Source: Bacteroidales bacterium (GTDB taxonomy: Bacteria; Bacteroidota; Bacteroidia; Bacteroidales; VadinHA17). Taken from it: DNA of 6,349 nucleotides. Location of the stretch: contig JAUYBT010000179.1 of the NCBI GenBank assembly GCA_030692905.1, positions 1-6,349 of the forward strand, read 5' to 3'. Below, in pieces: positions 1 to 5,802 of this stretch. A program made the translations under genes and the position numbers. The notes beneath the pieces are model-generated. The model was not told the origin of the DNA and ran no database searches. It saw only the letters and a program-made list of their open reading frames with translations. How positions within the stretch are numbered: the stretch's first letter is position 1; every line of letters starts with the position of its first letter.

Positions 1-14
1 ATTTAGGGTGAGGT

Positions 15-50
15 AAAAAAGCAGAATGGGTTTGGGGGTGAAAAAAGCAG
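15..50. repeat. Short direct repeat in the moaD leader
   Basis: The 10-mer AAAAAAGCAG occurs at 15-24 and again at 41-50, a 26-bp period. It sits in similar flanks: GGGTGA just before and TGGG just after each copy, with small indels. The first 91 bases have early stops in all three forward frames (TAG at 4, TGA at 9, TAA at 14), so they are leader or intergenic sequence with at most a few codons of an upstream gene. Chance similarity in A/G-rich sequence is possible. Confidence 0.35.
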
Positions 51-91
51 TGGGCAGAGATGTAATGTTGATTTAGAAATAAAGTAATATT

Positions 92-325
92 ATGAAAGTT
101 AAAGTATTGTTCTTCGGTGTTTTAGCAGAGGTTACCGGAACCAACTTCAAACACTTTCGGGATGTGAAGTCAATCGGTGACCTTAAGCTCAGGATACAGG
201 ATGACTTTCCGGAGGTTGTACATTACAACTACCGGATCTCTCTCAATAACGAAATCATTAACAATGATCCAAAACTGAAAGATGGAGATGAGGTGGCTTT
301 AATGCCGCCATTTGCAGGGGGATAA
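92..325 (+). CDS. moaD: Molybdopterin synthase small (sulfur carrier) subunit MoaD
   Basis: MoaD is a ubiquitin-fold sulfur carrier. Its C-terminal glycine is adenylated by a MoeB-type enzyme and converted to a thiocarboxylate, which donates sulfur to precursor Z (cPMP) inside the MoaD-MoaE complex in the cytoplasm. The 77-residue product has the usual family length. It begins MKVKVLFFG, the typical first beta strand, carries LKDGDEVALMPPFAGG near the end, and finishes in the required Gly-Gly (residues 76-77). The ATG at 92 is the only sensible start. A one-mismatch match to the Bacteroidetes -7 element (TAATGTTG, 63-70) lies upstream but has no well-placed -33 TTG. moaE follows after a short gap, so co-transcription is likely. 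ThiS is the main alternative, but the moaE neighbour and the MPPFAGG ending favour MoaD. Confidence 0.95.
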   Translation: MKVKVLFFGVLAEVTGTNFKHFRDVKSIGDLKLRIQDDFPEVVHYNYRISLNNEIINNDPKLKDGDEVALMPPFAGG

Positions 326-354
326 GCGGATTGAATGGCAATAATTTATACGCC

Positions 355-783
355 ATGGTAACAAATTATCTTATAAACGGACCGATTACTCAAAAAGTAA
401 TTAGTTGTTTTTTGGAAAAGATGGGTGAAAAAACCGATTCGGGAGGGCAATCGGTTTTCCTTGGACAGGTGAGGGCCGATGAAATCAACGGGAAAAAGGT
501 TAAGGCAATTGAATATTCAGCTTATGAGGGGATGGTTATAGTTGAGGCTGATAAGATAAAAGCAACAATTCTGTCGGAGTTTGAAGATGCAAAATCAATT
601 GATATTGTTCATTCAACAGGTATTGTTAAAGCAGGAGAGATCTCTCTTTTTGTTCTTGTTTCGGCAGGTCACCGGCATCAGGCAATCCATGCCTGCAGTA
701 AAACGGTTGAACTTATAAAAGAGAAATTGCCGGTTTGGAAAAAAGAGATTTTTGATGATAACTCTCATGAGTGGAAACGGTAA
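355..783 (+). CDS. moaE: Molybdopterin synthase catalytic subunit MoaE
   Basis: MoaE is the large subunit of molybdopterin synthase. With thiocarboxylated MoaD it adds the dithiolene sulfurs to cPMP to make molybdopterin. Numbered from a possible TTG at 331, the recognisable motifs are FLGQVRAD with the conserved Arg48, AGHRHQA with His114-Arg115, and IKEKLPVWKKE with Lys130 and Lys137. These correspond to the E. coli active-site residues R39, H103/R104, K119 and K126. I chose the ATG at 355 because it gives MVTNYLINGPI, where family members usually begin. The TTG at 331 adds eight residues; it has a purine-rich AGGGGG nine bases upstream and starts five bases after the moaD stop, so it cannot be excluded. 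The last 71 bp overlap the 3' end of the convergent protease gene. Confidence 0.94.
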   Translation: MVTNYLINGPITQKVISCFLEKMGEKTDSGGQSVFLGQVRADEINGKKVKAIEYSAYEGMVIVEADKIKATILSEFEDAKSIDIVHSTGIVKAGEISLFVLVSAGHRHQAIHACSKTVELIKEKLPVWKKEIFDDNSHEWKR

Positions 784-2458
784 GGATTGGTCCGGCTTTT
801 CCTTTAAGTATAGAACTGTATTCTTCTTTATTGTTCAATATTTCAAGAGCTTTTAATATCTGTTCATCCTTTTTTATTGTCCAGGCTATAGCTCCCTCCT
901 CGTAGAAATAGCGGCCTATAATTTCATCTTCAAGAAGATCAGTTATTTCACTCCTGAACATTGTAAGATCCTGGGCCAGACTATGTGCAATGTCTTTCTC
1001 CAGTTCAGTAAAAAGATCCTTGTGAATATCGTAATATTTTTCTTTTTTTGCATTGGCGATGAGTTCACTGAGCGACTCCTCGGTAACAGTTTTGTAACTG
1101 AAATTTCGATTCAGCAGAAATGTTTTGAAGTCGTTATAATCCTGATCGGTGAAAGAGAATTGTTCCGGAGATTTAATATCGGGGTGAGCCCAATAATATT
1201 TGGTAGCATAATCGAAAATATAATTCCGAAGGTAGAGCTCAGCTGCAATCTGGCTCAGAGATTCCGGTAAAATTTCAATATCAGGAGAAATCCCGCCCCC
1301 GTCTTTTATTATCCGGCCGTTTTTAGTTTTAAATTCAGAGATTAGAGAGTCAGGTATTATGCCAACGCTTCCATCTTCGTTCGGGTGTGAGAAATCGCGG
1401 GCCTGGATGCATCTTCCGCTTGGGATGTAATATTTTGCTGTAGTGACTTTCAGCTGAGTATTATAGCTCAATGGACGTGTGATTTGCACCAACCCTTTTC
1501 CATAGGATCGCTGGCCAACTATTATACCCCTGTCAAGATCTTGTATTGCCCCTGCAACGATCTCTGAGGCTGAAGCAGAACCCCTGTTAATAATTACAGC
1601 AAGAGCTATTTTTTCATCTACTGATGGTTTTGTTGTTTTGAAATTCTCATCAAATTGCTTGACTTTCCCTTTTGTTGATACAACATCATTTCCAGGTCCG
1701 ACAAAAAGATTTACGATATCAACAGCTTCTGTAAGTAATCCGCCAGGATTTCCCCTGAGGTCGAGAATTATTTGTTGTGCGTTATTGTTTTTTAATGAAG
1801 TAACAGCATTTTTAACGGCGGCAATACAATTTTGTGTGAAATTGGTGAAACGGATATATCCTGTTTTTGAATCAATCATACCGTAGTAAGGAACAGGCGG
1901 AATTATAATTTTTTCTCTTTTAAGCGGATAGTCCGTTTCCTTTCCGTTCCTTTCAATTGTTAAAGTAATCTCTGTTCCCGGATTACCCTTCAGCTTTTCA
2001 CTTACCTTATCTGTTGAAACCCCCTTGAGAGATATTCCGTCTACTTTTTTCAGAAGATCTCCGGCTTTTATCCCAGCCAGGTCGGCAGGGAACCCCTTAT
2101 ATACTTCACTAATCACAACATAATCACCACTGTTTCGTACAAACGATCCAATTCCCCCATATTTTCCTGTTGTCATGAAAGTGAATTCATCCACATCCGA
2201 TTCAGGATAATAAACAGTATAAGGATCGAGGGTTTTAAGCATATTATCGATACCCGATTTGATAACTTTATCAGGATCAATTTCATCCACATAGAAAGTA
2301 TTCAGTTCTCTGAACAGAGAAAAAAATATGTCCAGATTTTTAGCAATCCTGAAATCTCTGGTTTCCTGATTGATCAGGAAACTGGCACTTATGCCGGCAA
2401 TGAACAAGAGTGTCAGAACGATGATTATCCTTCCTTTACGTATATTTTTCATACCCAT
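713..2458 (-). CDS. S41 family carboxy-terminal processing protease (CtpA/Prc-like)
   Basis: This is a membrane-anchored periplasmic serine protease of the tail-specific protease family, which trims or degrades envelope proteins from the C-terminus. A basic start followed by a hydrophobic stretch at residues 11-29 looks like an uncleaved signal anchor. Residues 45-95 resemble the CTP N-terminal helical region (YVDEIDPDKV, KTLDPYTVYYP). A PDZ domain covers about 98-180 with the GGIG loop. The S41 core covers about 195-350, with the ILDLRGNPGG strand and NRGSASASEI. Ser296 and Lys321 (SYGKG) have the 25-residue spacing of the Prc catalytic Ser-Lys pair, and Asp307 matches the Prc aspartate. Residues 400-553 form a mostly helical C-terminal region. 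The last 28 or so residues look like an extension that reads antisense through moaE. An ATG two codons downstream (2452) is an equally good start. The physiological substrate is unknown. Confidence 0.93.
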   Translation of the reverse strand: MGMKNIRKGRIIIVLTLLFIAGISASFLINQETRDFRIAKNLDIFFSLFRELNTFYVDEIDPDKVIKSGIDNMLKTLDPYTVYYPESDVDEFTFMTTGKYGGIGSFVRNSGDYVVISEVYKGFPADLAGIKAGDLLKKVDGISLKGVSTDKVSEKLKGNPGTEITLTIERNGKETDYPLKREKIIIPPVPYYGMIDSKTGYIRFTNFTQNCIAAVKNAVTSLKNNNAQQIILDLRGNPGGLLTEAVDIVNLFVGPGNDVVSTKGKVKQFDENFKTTKPSVDEKIALAVIINRGSASASEIVAGAIQDLDRGIIVGQRSYGKGLVQITRPLSYNTQLKVTTAKYYIPSGRCIQARDFSHPNEDGSVGIIPDSLISEFKTKNGRIIKDGGGISPDIEILPESLSQIAAELYLRNYIFDYATKYYWAHPDIKSPEQFSFTDQDYNDFKTFLLNRNFSYKTVTEESLSELIANAKKEKYYDIHKDLFTELEKDIAHSLAQDLTMFRSEITDLLEDEIIGRYFYEEGAIAWTIKKDEQILKALEILNNKEEYSSILKGKAGPILTVSTHESYHQKSLFSKPAISLL

Positions 2459-2557
2459 TAAGCCTTAAATTAGAACAACGAAAATAAAAAGAAAAATCGG
2501 GAACGGCTTTGATAAAGAAACAATTAAGACATTTTTAACATATTATGTTATTAATAT

Positions 2558-2592
2558 TCTGAAGTCCTGAGTCCGAAGACGGAAGTCAGAAG
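2558..2592. repeat. Left heptad array (five TCCGAAG-like units)
   Basis: Five consecutive 7-bp units read TCTGAAG, TCCTGAG, TCCGAAG, ACGGAAG and TCAGAAG on the plus strand. They are degenerate copies of the unit found, in opposite orientation, in the right array at 2646-2680. Positions 2558-2580 pair with 2644-2666 at 19 of 23 positions, including the perfect 11-bp block 2570-2580 with 2644-2654. The array lies between rnpA and the protease gene, both on the minus strand, and may act as a terminator or processing hairpin for rnpA. Confidence 0.75.
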
Positions 2593-2608
2593 TTAAAATA
2601 ATATCAGC

Positions 2609-2629
2609 CTTCCGGCTTCCGACTTCAGA
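2609..2629. repeat. Middle heptad array (three CTTCCGA-like units)
   Basis: Three 7-bp units, CTTCCGG, CTTCCGA and CTTCAGA, run in the orientation opposite to the left array. The block 2616-2626 is complementary to 2582-2592 at 10 of 11 positions, giving an inner hairpin nested in the larger left-right stem. Both the segment before this array and the one after it carry the same motif, CAGAAGTTA followed by ATATCAG or TATCAG and then a CTTC heptad, which suggests that the unit was locally duplicated. Confidence 0.65.
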
Positions 2630-2640
2630 CAGAAGTTATA

Positions 2641-3066
2641 TCAGTCTTCGGACTTCGGACTTCGGGCTTCGGACTTCGGACTAGTTAGAATTATCAGTTT
2701 GTTTATCATATCCTTCATGGATTTTTCAATAGCCAGATAATCCGGAACCGCATTTCCTTTCAGGATAACAACGAAGGCAATCTGAATGTTTTCTGAAGAG
2801 AGGTGTTCATAAAGTGTCCTTTTATTTTTACGGTATGCTTCTCTCATTCTTCTTTTAATCAGGTTCCTGGTTACAGCAAGCCGGAACCCCCTTTTTGAAA
2901 CACTGAAAGTAACCTGAGCCGGACAGGGAAGTGAGACAGGACTCCTTCCCCAGACCACTTTAAAAAGGGAAGAGTAGAAAATATTTCCACTTTCAAAAAG
3001 GCCGGAAATGACCTTTGTACTGCAAAGCCTTTCGGCCTTATCAAATGTCTCCCTTGTGGTATTCAT
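2641..3066 (-). CDS. rnpA: Ribonuclease P protein component
   Basis: RnpA is the small basic protein subunit of RNase P. It binds the catalytic RNA and the 5' leader of precursor tRNAs during 5'-end maturation. The family signature is clear at residues 67-76: RNLIKRRMRE, the RNR motif that contacts the RNA. It is preceded by VSKRGFRLAVTRN and the beta-sheet segment QVTFSVSKR. The early part (FDKAERLCSTKVISGLFESG) matches the usual N-terminal helix. The fold seems complete by about residue 127 (NKLIIL). The remaining residues are encoded mostly by the 7-bp tandem repeat and are probably a non-conserved, disordered tail. The ATG at 3066 is a natural start. The gene follows hemD by 78 bp, and that gap contains only a weak 5-bp hairpin (CCGGA 3095-3099 with TCCGG 3107-3111). 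No yidD gene follows. Confidence 0.94.
   Translation of the reverse strand: MNTTRETFDKAERLCSTKVISGLFESGNIFYSSLFKVVWGRSPVSLPCPAQVTFSVSKRGFRLAVTRNLIKRRMREAYRKNKRTLYEHLSSENIQIAFVVILKGNAVPDYLAIEKSMKDMINKLIILTSPKSEARSPKSED
2646..2682. repeat. Right heptad array (CTTCGGA x5) inside the rnpA 3' end
   Basis: This is a near-perfect tandem repeat: CTTCGGA, CTTCGGA, CTTCGGG, CTTCGGA, CTTCGGA, then CT. It lies wholly inside the rnpA reading frame. Because 7 is not a multiple of 3, three units encode one seven-residue period, and the translated tail reads SPKSEAR SPKSED before the TGA stop at 2643-2641. Gain or loss of single units would shift the frame and change the RnpA C-terminus. Confidence 0.9.
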
Positions 3067-3144
3067 GTCAAAACAACTTATCCTGAAAGCCTGACCGGAG
3101 GACTATTCCGGAACTCCCGGACAAATCAGTATGGAGAAAGAAAA

Positions 3145-3897
3145 TTACCTTAAATTTCTATGGTGCTCTTTAAGAAAATCATCAAGAGCCATTGTCATTG
3201 AAGGAGCTTTGGGATTGGGAGCATTAATATCGAGTCTCAGTCCCTCGTTTTCAACGGCACTTGCCGTTGTTGGTCCGAAAGCGGCAATTTTAACATCTCC
3301 CTGAACAAACCCGGGGAAATTCTCTTTCAATGATTTAATACCGGAAGGGCTATAAAAAACAAGAATGTCATAATCGAAATCCTTTACATTCGAAAAGTCG
3401 GTACTGATTGTCTTGTAGAGAGTTCCGATCATATACCGGATAGTATTTTTATCAAGCAATTCAGGAATTTCAGCATTATGAGGTTCGGAAAGCGGAACAA
3501 AGAAGTTATCTTCCCTGTGCTTGATTATAACATCAATAAGGTCCTGAAATTTAGCTTTCCCGTGAAAAATTTTCCGCTTCCTGTATACAATATACTTCTG
3601 CAGGTAAAATGCAACATTCTCTGTTATACAGAAATATTTCATGGTATCAGGTACTACTGTCCGCAGTTCAGTACAAATCCTGAAAAAGTGATCTATCCCG
3701 GTTTTACTTGTGAAAATAACCGCAGAAAAGTCAAGAATATTGATTTTCTGCTGACGAAAATCTTTTGATGGAATCCCTTCAACCTGATTAAAGGGTTTAA
3801 AATCAATTTTCAGATTATATTTTCTTGCCAGTTCGAAATATGGAGATTTCGCATTTAAAGGTTCTGGCTGCGATACTAAAATCTTCCTTATTTTCAA
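3145..3897 (-). CDS. hemD: Uroporphyrinogen-III synthase, Bacteroidetes type
   Basis: HemD cyclises hydroxymethylbilane with inversion of ring D to give uroporphyrinogen III, the branch point to haem, sirohaem and cobalamin, in the cytoplasm. The 250-residue product has the expected two-lobe architecture. Lobe-linked motifs are FTSKTGIDHFF (62-72), YSPSGIKSL (182-190) and AFGPTTASAVENEGL (206-220), the last being the most conserved C-terminal motif of the family. The start codon is TTG at 3897. No in-frame ATG occurs before residue 86, there is a TAA a few codons upstream, and the start gives MKIRKILVSQPEP, which is how Bacteroidetes homologues begin. The gene lies 44 bp after the DUF4271 gene and is probably co-transcribed with it. 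HemD sequences diverge strongly between phyla, so the call rests on the overall family pattern more than on catalytic residues. Confidence 0.92.
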   Translation of the reverse strand: MKIRKILVSQPEPLNAKSPYFELARKYNLKIDFKPFNQVEGIPSKDFRQQKINILDFSAVIFTSKTGIDHFFRICTELRTVVPDTMKYFCITENVAFYLQKYIVYRKRKIFHGKAKFQDLIDVIIKHREDNFFVPLSEPHNAEIPELLDKNTIRYMIGTLYKTISTDFSNVKDFDYDILVFYSPSGIKSLKENFPGFVQGDVKIAAFGPTTASAVENEGLRLDINAPNPKAPSMTMALDDFLKEHHRNLR

Positions 3898-3941
3898 CTC
3901 TTTACAGTTTAAGTTTTACTCTCAAAGTAACACTCGCCAAT

Positions 3942-4823
3942 CTAAACAAGGCCTGTAAAATATTTCACTGATATCACAACAGGCAGAATTTCCAGCGCAC
4001 AAAGGTATAAAATCAAATAGAATATTGAAATATTCCGGTTTAGAAAAATTATCAATAGTCTTATAACACGGATCAGATACATTATCCCCAGAACTGTTAC
4101 TCCGGAAATAACCCCTCCCCTGGCTGGTAAAAGCATTGAATAAGACATAAGAACAACCAGGACAAACAGTAACAGCGCACCGAACCTGTAAGACTGGTAG
4201 ATACCAAGCAGATATTCTCTGAAAACCTCTTTCTCTCCGCTTATATTGCCTGCAATTACGCATACAATATGACGTAAGGTGACTGCCGAAATAATAATAC
4301 CTAAGGAGATTAACCAGAAGAATATCCCGCCTATACCGGAAGGTATGAAATTATAATAAGAAGCAGCACAATAAGCGAAAAGTCCGATTATAAGAAATGA
4401 AATCAGATTAAGAAGTGTTGATTGCCAATGAAATAATCCGGCAATATCCCGTGAAAAAGGGTCGTTTATTCCCCTGAAAAGGAAAAACCTGGTAACCTCC
4501 GGTAATATACTTTTTGATGTTGTTCTGATTAAAGAATATAAAAATGCGGCAATGAGGATAATCCCGATTATCCAGTCGTCATGAAATGGTTGTGATGGTA
4601 AATCCTGACCTGGCTTAAGGGATTTTATCAGTGATGCCCTTGCCTCAACCTGCGTCTGCCTGGTTTTTTCTGTGAAAAGAAAAGGAAACCGGTTGGAAGA
4701 TTCCAATTCTTTTTTGGTAACAACATTATTTGAATCGTAAAATGTGATGTCAGTAATGCTGTTTCTGACACAAACGGAAGTGGTGTCATCTTGCTGAGTG
4801 TCTGAACCAGAAATAGTCATCAT
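3942..4823 (-). CDS. DUF4271 domain-containing integral membrane protein
   Basis: No function is known for this family. Numbered from the ATG at 4823, the product has about 293 residues. A polar N-terminal region of roughly 80 residues is followed by about six hydrophobic segments near 83-100, 138-158, 165-188, 213-231, 239-261 and 266-288. It ends in LCALEILPVVISVKYFTGLV; the CALEILP...KYFTGLV ending is what I recognise as typical of DUF4271 proteins encoded next to hemD in Bacteroidetes. The N-terminus has no cleavable signal peptide. The frame is open back to a TTG at 4844, but that codon lies inside a good TAnnTTTG -7 element, so I prefer the ATG at 4823 (or the adjacent ATG at 4820). Possible roles, such as envelope assembly or tetrapyrrole handling, are guesses from position only. 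Confidence 0.82.
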   Translation of the reverse strand: MMTISGSDTQQDDTTSVCVRNSITDITFYDSNNVVTKKELESSNRFPFLFTEKTRQTQVEARASLIKSLKPGQDLPSQPFHDDWIIGIILIAAFLYSLIRTTSKSILPEVTRFFLFRGINDPFSRDIAGLFHWQSTLLNLISFLIIGLFAYCAASYYNFIPSGIGGIFFWLISLGIIISAVTLRHIVCVIAGNISGEKEVFREYLLGIYQSYRFGALLLFVLVVLMSYSMLLPARGGVISGVTVLGIMYLIRVIRLLIIFLNRNISIFYLILYLCALEILPVVISVKYFTGLV

Positions 4824-4841
4824 TTTTGTGTCTTCAAAACA

Positions 4842-4875
4842 CAAAAGTAGTGATAATTAAAAGAGCAAAATCAAA
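4842..4875 (-). promoter_or_regulatory. Candidate Bacteroidetes promoter for DUF4271-hemD-rnpA
   Basis: Read on the minus strand, TACTTTTG (4849-4842) matches the Bacteroidetes sigma-ABfr -7 consensus TAnnTTTG exactly. TTG triplets that could serve as the -33 element lie 16 and 22 bases upstream; neither spacing is ideal. Transcription would start near 4837, just upstream of the preferred ATG at 4823, and could drive the DUF4271, hemD and rnpA run independently of deoC. The element falls in the 71-bp gap after the deoC stop. Confidence 0.45.
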
Positions 4876-4894
4876 ATGGACCAAAGACTAATGA

Positions 4895-5767
4895 TCAGAA
4901 ATGATCAATCCTGCAGCCTGATATTTCCGAGAGAATATTATTTGCAAGTCTGCTTGCTCCGATTCTGAAAAGAGTATTGTTCAGCCAATCTACACCAAGA
5001 CAGTAGTTTACAATCTGATAATAATTAATTGCATCAGACGGATTTACTATTCCTCCTGCAGCTTTAAATCCAACCCTGATGCCTGTTTCTGAATAGAAAT
5101 CTGATATTGCCCGGCACATAACAAAAGCAGCTTCCGGTGTTGCAGAGATCGTTGTTTTCCCGGTAGATGTCTTAATAAAGTCAGCACCTGCATCCATCGC
5201 TATCATCGACGCCTTGAAAACATGTTCATAATCACCTAAAAGTCCCGATTCAAGTATAACCTTAAGTTGTTTTTCTCCGATAGCTGCTTTGATTTCTCTT
5301 ATTTCATCAGCAACCATTGCAAAATCGTTTCCAAGAAATGCTCCTACAGGTATGACTATATCAATTTCATCAGCTCCGGCTTCTATTGCCATCTTACACT
5401 CTGAAACCTTTATGCTCCTGAATGTTTGTGAGGAAGGAAATGCACCTGCAACTGCAGCAATTTTTACATTCCGGGCAGTCAGTTTCTCTTTAACAACGGA
5501 AACAAAATTAGGATAAACACAAATTGCTGCTACATTCGGAATATTAGTATACCGGCCTGAAAAACTATTAACCTTCCCGGTAAAATGTATTATATGGCTC
5601 TTATTGTCAGTTGTATTAAGACTGGTCAGATCAATCATGTTCAAAATACTCATCAACAAATGCTTATCAGGATCTGTGGGCGAAGTTGAAGATACTTTCT
5701 TAAGTCCTTTTTTGATTTCTGTATCCGAAGGACATGATTTGATCAGTTTTTGATATAGTTTTGTCAT
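4895..5767 (-). CDS. deoC: Deoxyribose-phosphate aldolase
   Basis: DeoC is a class I (Schiff-base) aldolase that cleaves 2-deoxy-D-ribose 5-phosphate to glyceraldehyde 3-phosphate and acetaldehyde, the last step of deoxynucleoside catabolism in the cytoplasm. The TIM-barrel motifs are plain: ICVYPNFV (82-89), GADEIDIVIPVGAFLGN (131-147) with Asp136 matching E. coli Asp102, and GADFIKTSTGK (194-204). Lys199 there is the Schiff-base lysine, and GFKAAGGI (233-240) carries the second catalytic Lys235. The protein ends with the usual RIGASRLANNIL segment. At 290 residues it is about 30 longer than E. coli DeoC because of an N-terminal extension of roughly 40 residues, which I believe is common in Bacteroidetes. 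The start is ATG at 5767. The gene diverges from the lipoprotein gene with only 35 bp between start codons, and no deoA, deoB or deoD neighbour is present. Confidence 0.96.
   Translation of the reverse strand: MTKLYQKLIKSCPSDTEIKKGLKKVSSTSPTDPDKHLLMSILNMIDLTSLNTTDNKSHIIHFTGKVNSFSGRYTNIPNVAAICVYPNFVSVVKEKLTARNVKIAAVAGAFPSSQTFRSIKVSECKMAIEAGADEIDIVIPVGAFLGNDFAMVADEIREIKAAIGEKQLKVILESGLLGDYEHVFKASMIAMDAGADFIKTSTGKTTISATPEAAFVMCRAISDFYSETGIRVGFKAAGGIVNPSDAINYYQIVNYCLGVDWLNNTLFRIGASRLANNILSEISGCRIDHF
5756..5763 (+). promoter_or_regulatory. Candidate -7 element for the lipoprotein gene
   Basis: TAGTTTTG is an exact match to the Bacteroidetes -7 consensus TAnnTTTG. A TTTG lies upstream at 5738-5741, which is 14 bases away and closer than usual for a -33 element. 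The site overlaps the first codons of deoC on the other strand. Initiation a few bases downstream would give a leader of about 30 bases before the ATG at 5803, in keeping with that start rather than the TTG at 5761. Confidence 0.4.
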
Positions 5768-5802
5768 ATATAATCTGTTTTGTTAAACTAAATAACGGCT
5801 CT

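Noticed and set aside
983..1270. 95-codon plus-strand frame
   Set aside because: It lies antisense within the helical C-terminal region of the protease gene, its product resembles no known family, and the opposite strand has clear domain motifs.
1638..1886. 82-codon plus-strand frame
   Set aside because: It is antisense to the S41 catalytic core of the protease, including the ILDLRGNPGG segment, and shows no features of its own.
2570..2680. Possible CRISPR array
   Set aside because: The units are 7 bp, contiguous and in both orientations, without spacers of regular length and without cas genes.
3478..3768. 96-codon plus-strand frame
   Set aside because: It is a shadow frame antisense to hemD with no recognisable domain.
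3922..4263. 113-codon minus-strand frame
   Set aside because: It overlaps the DUF4271 gene in another frame on the same strand. The DUF4271 frame gives clean membrane segments and a family-like C-terminus, while this one is compositionally odd and rich in Cys and Arg.
5289..5516. 75-codon plus-strand frame
   Set aside because: It is antisense to the deoC barrel core; its Ala/Ser-rich product is a by-product of deoC codons.
5761..5802. TTG-initiated N-terminal extension of the lipoprotein
   Set aside because: It would put 14 residues before a good signal peptide and overlap the deoC start codon and the likely -7 element; the ATG at 5803 explains the lipobox better.
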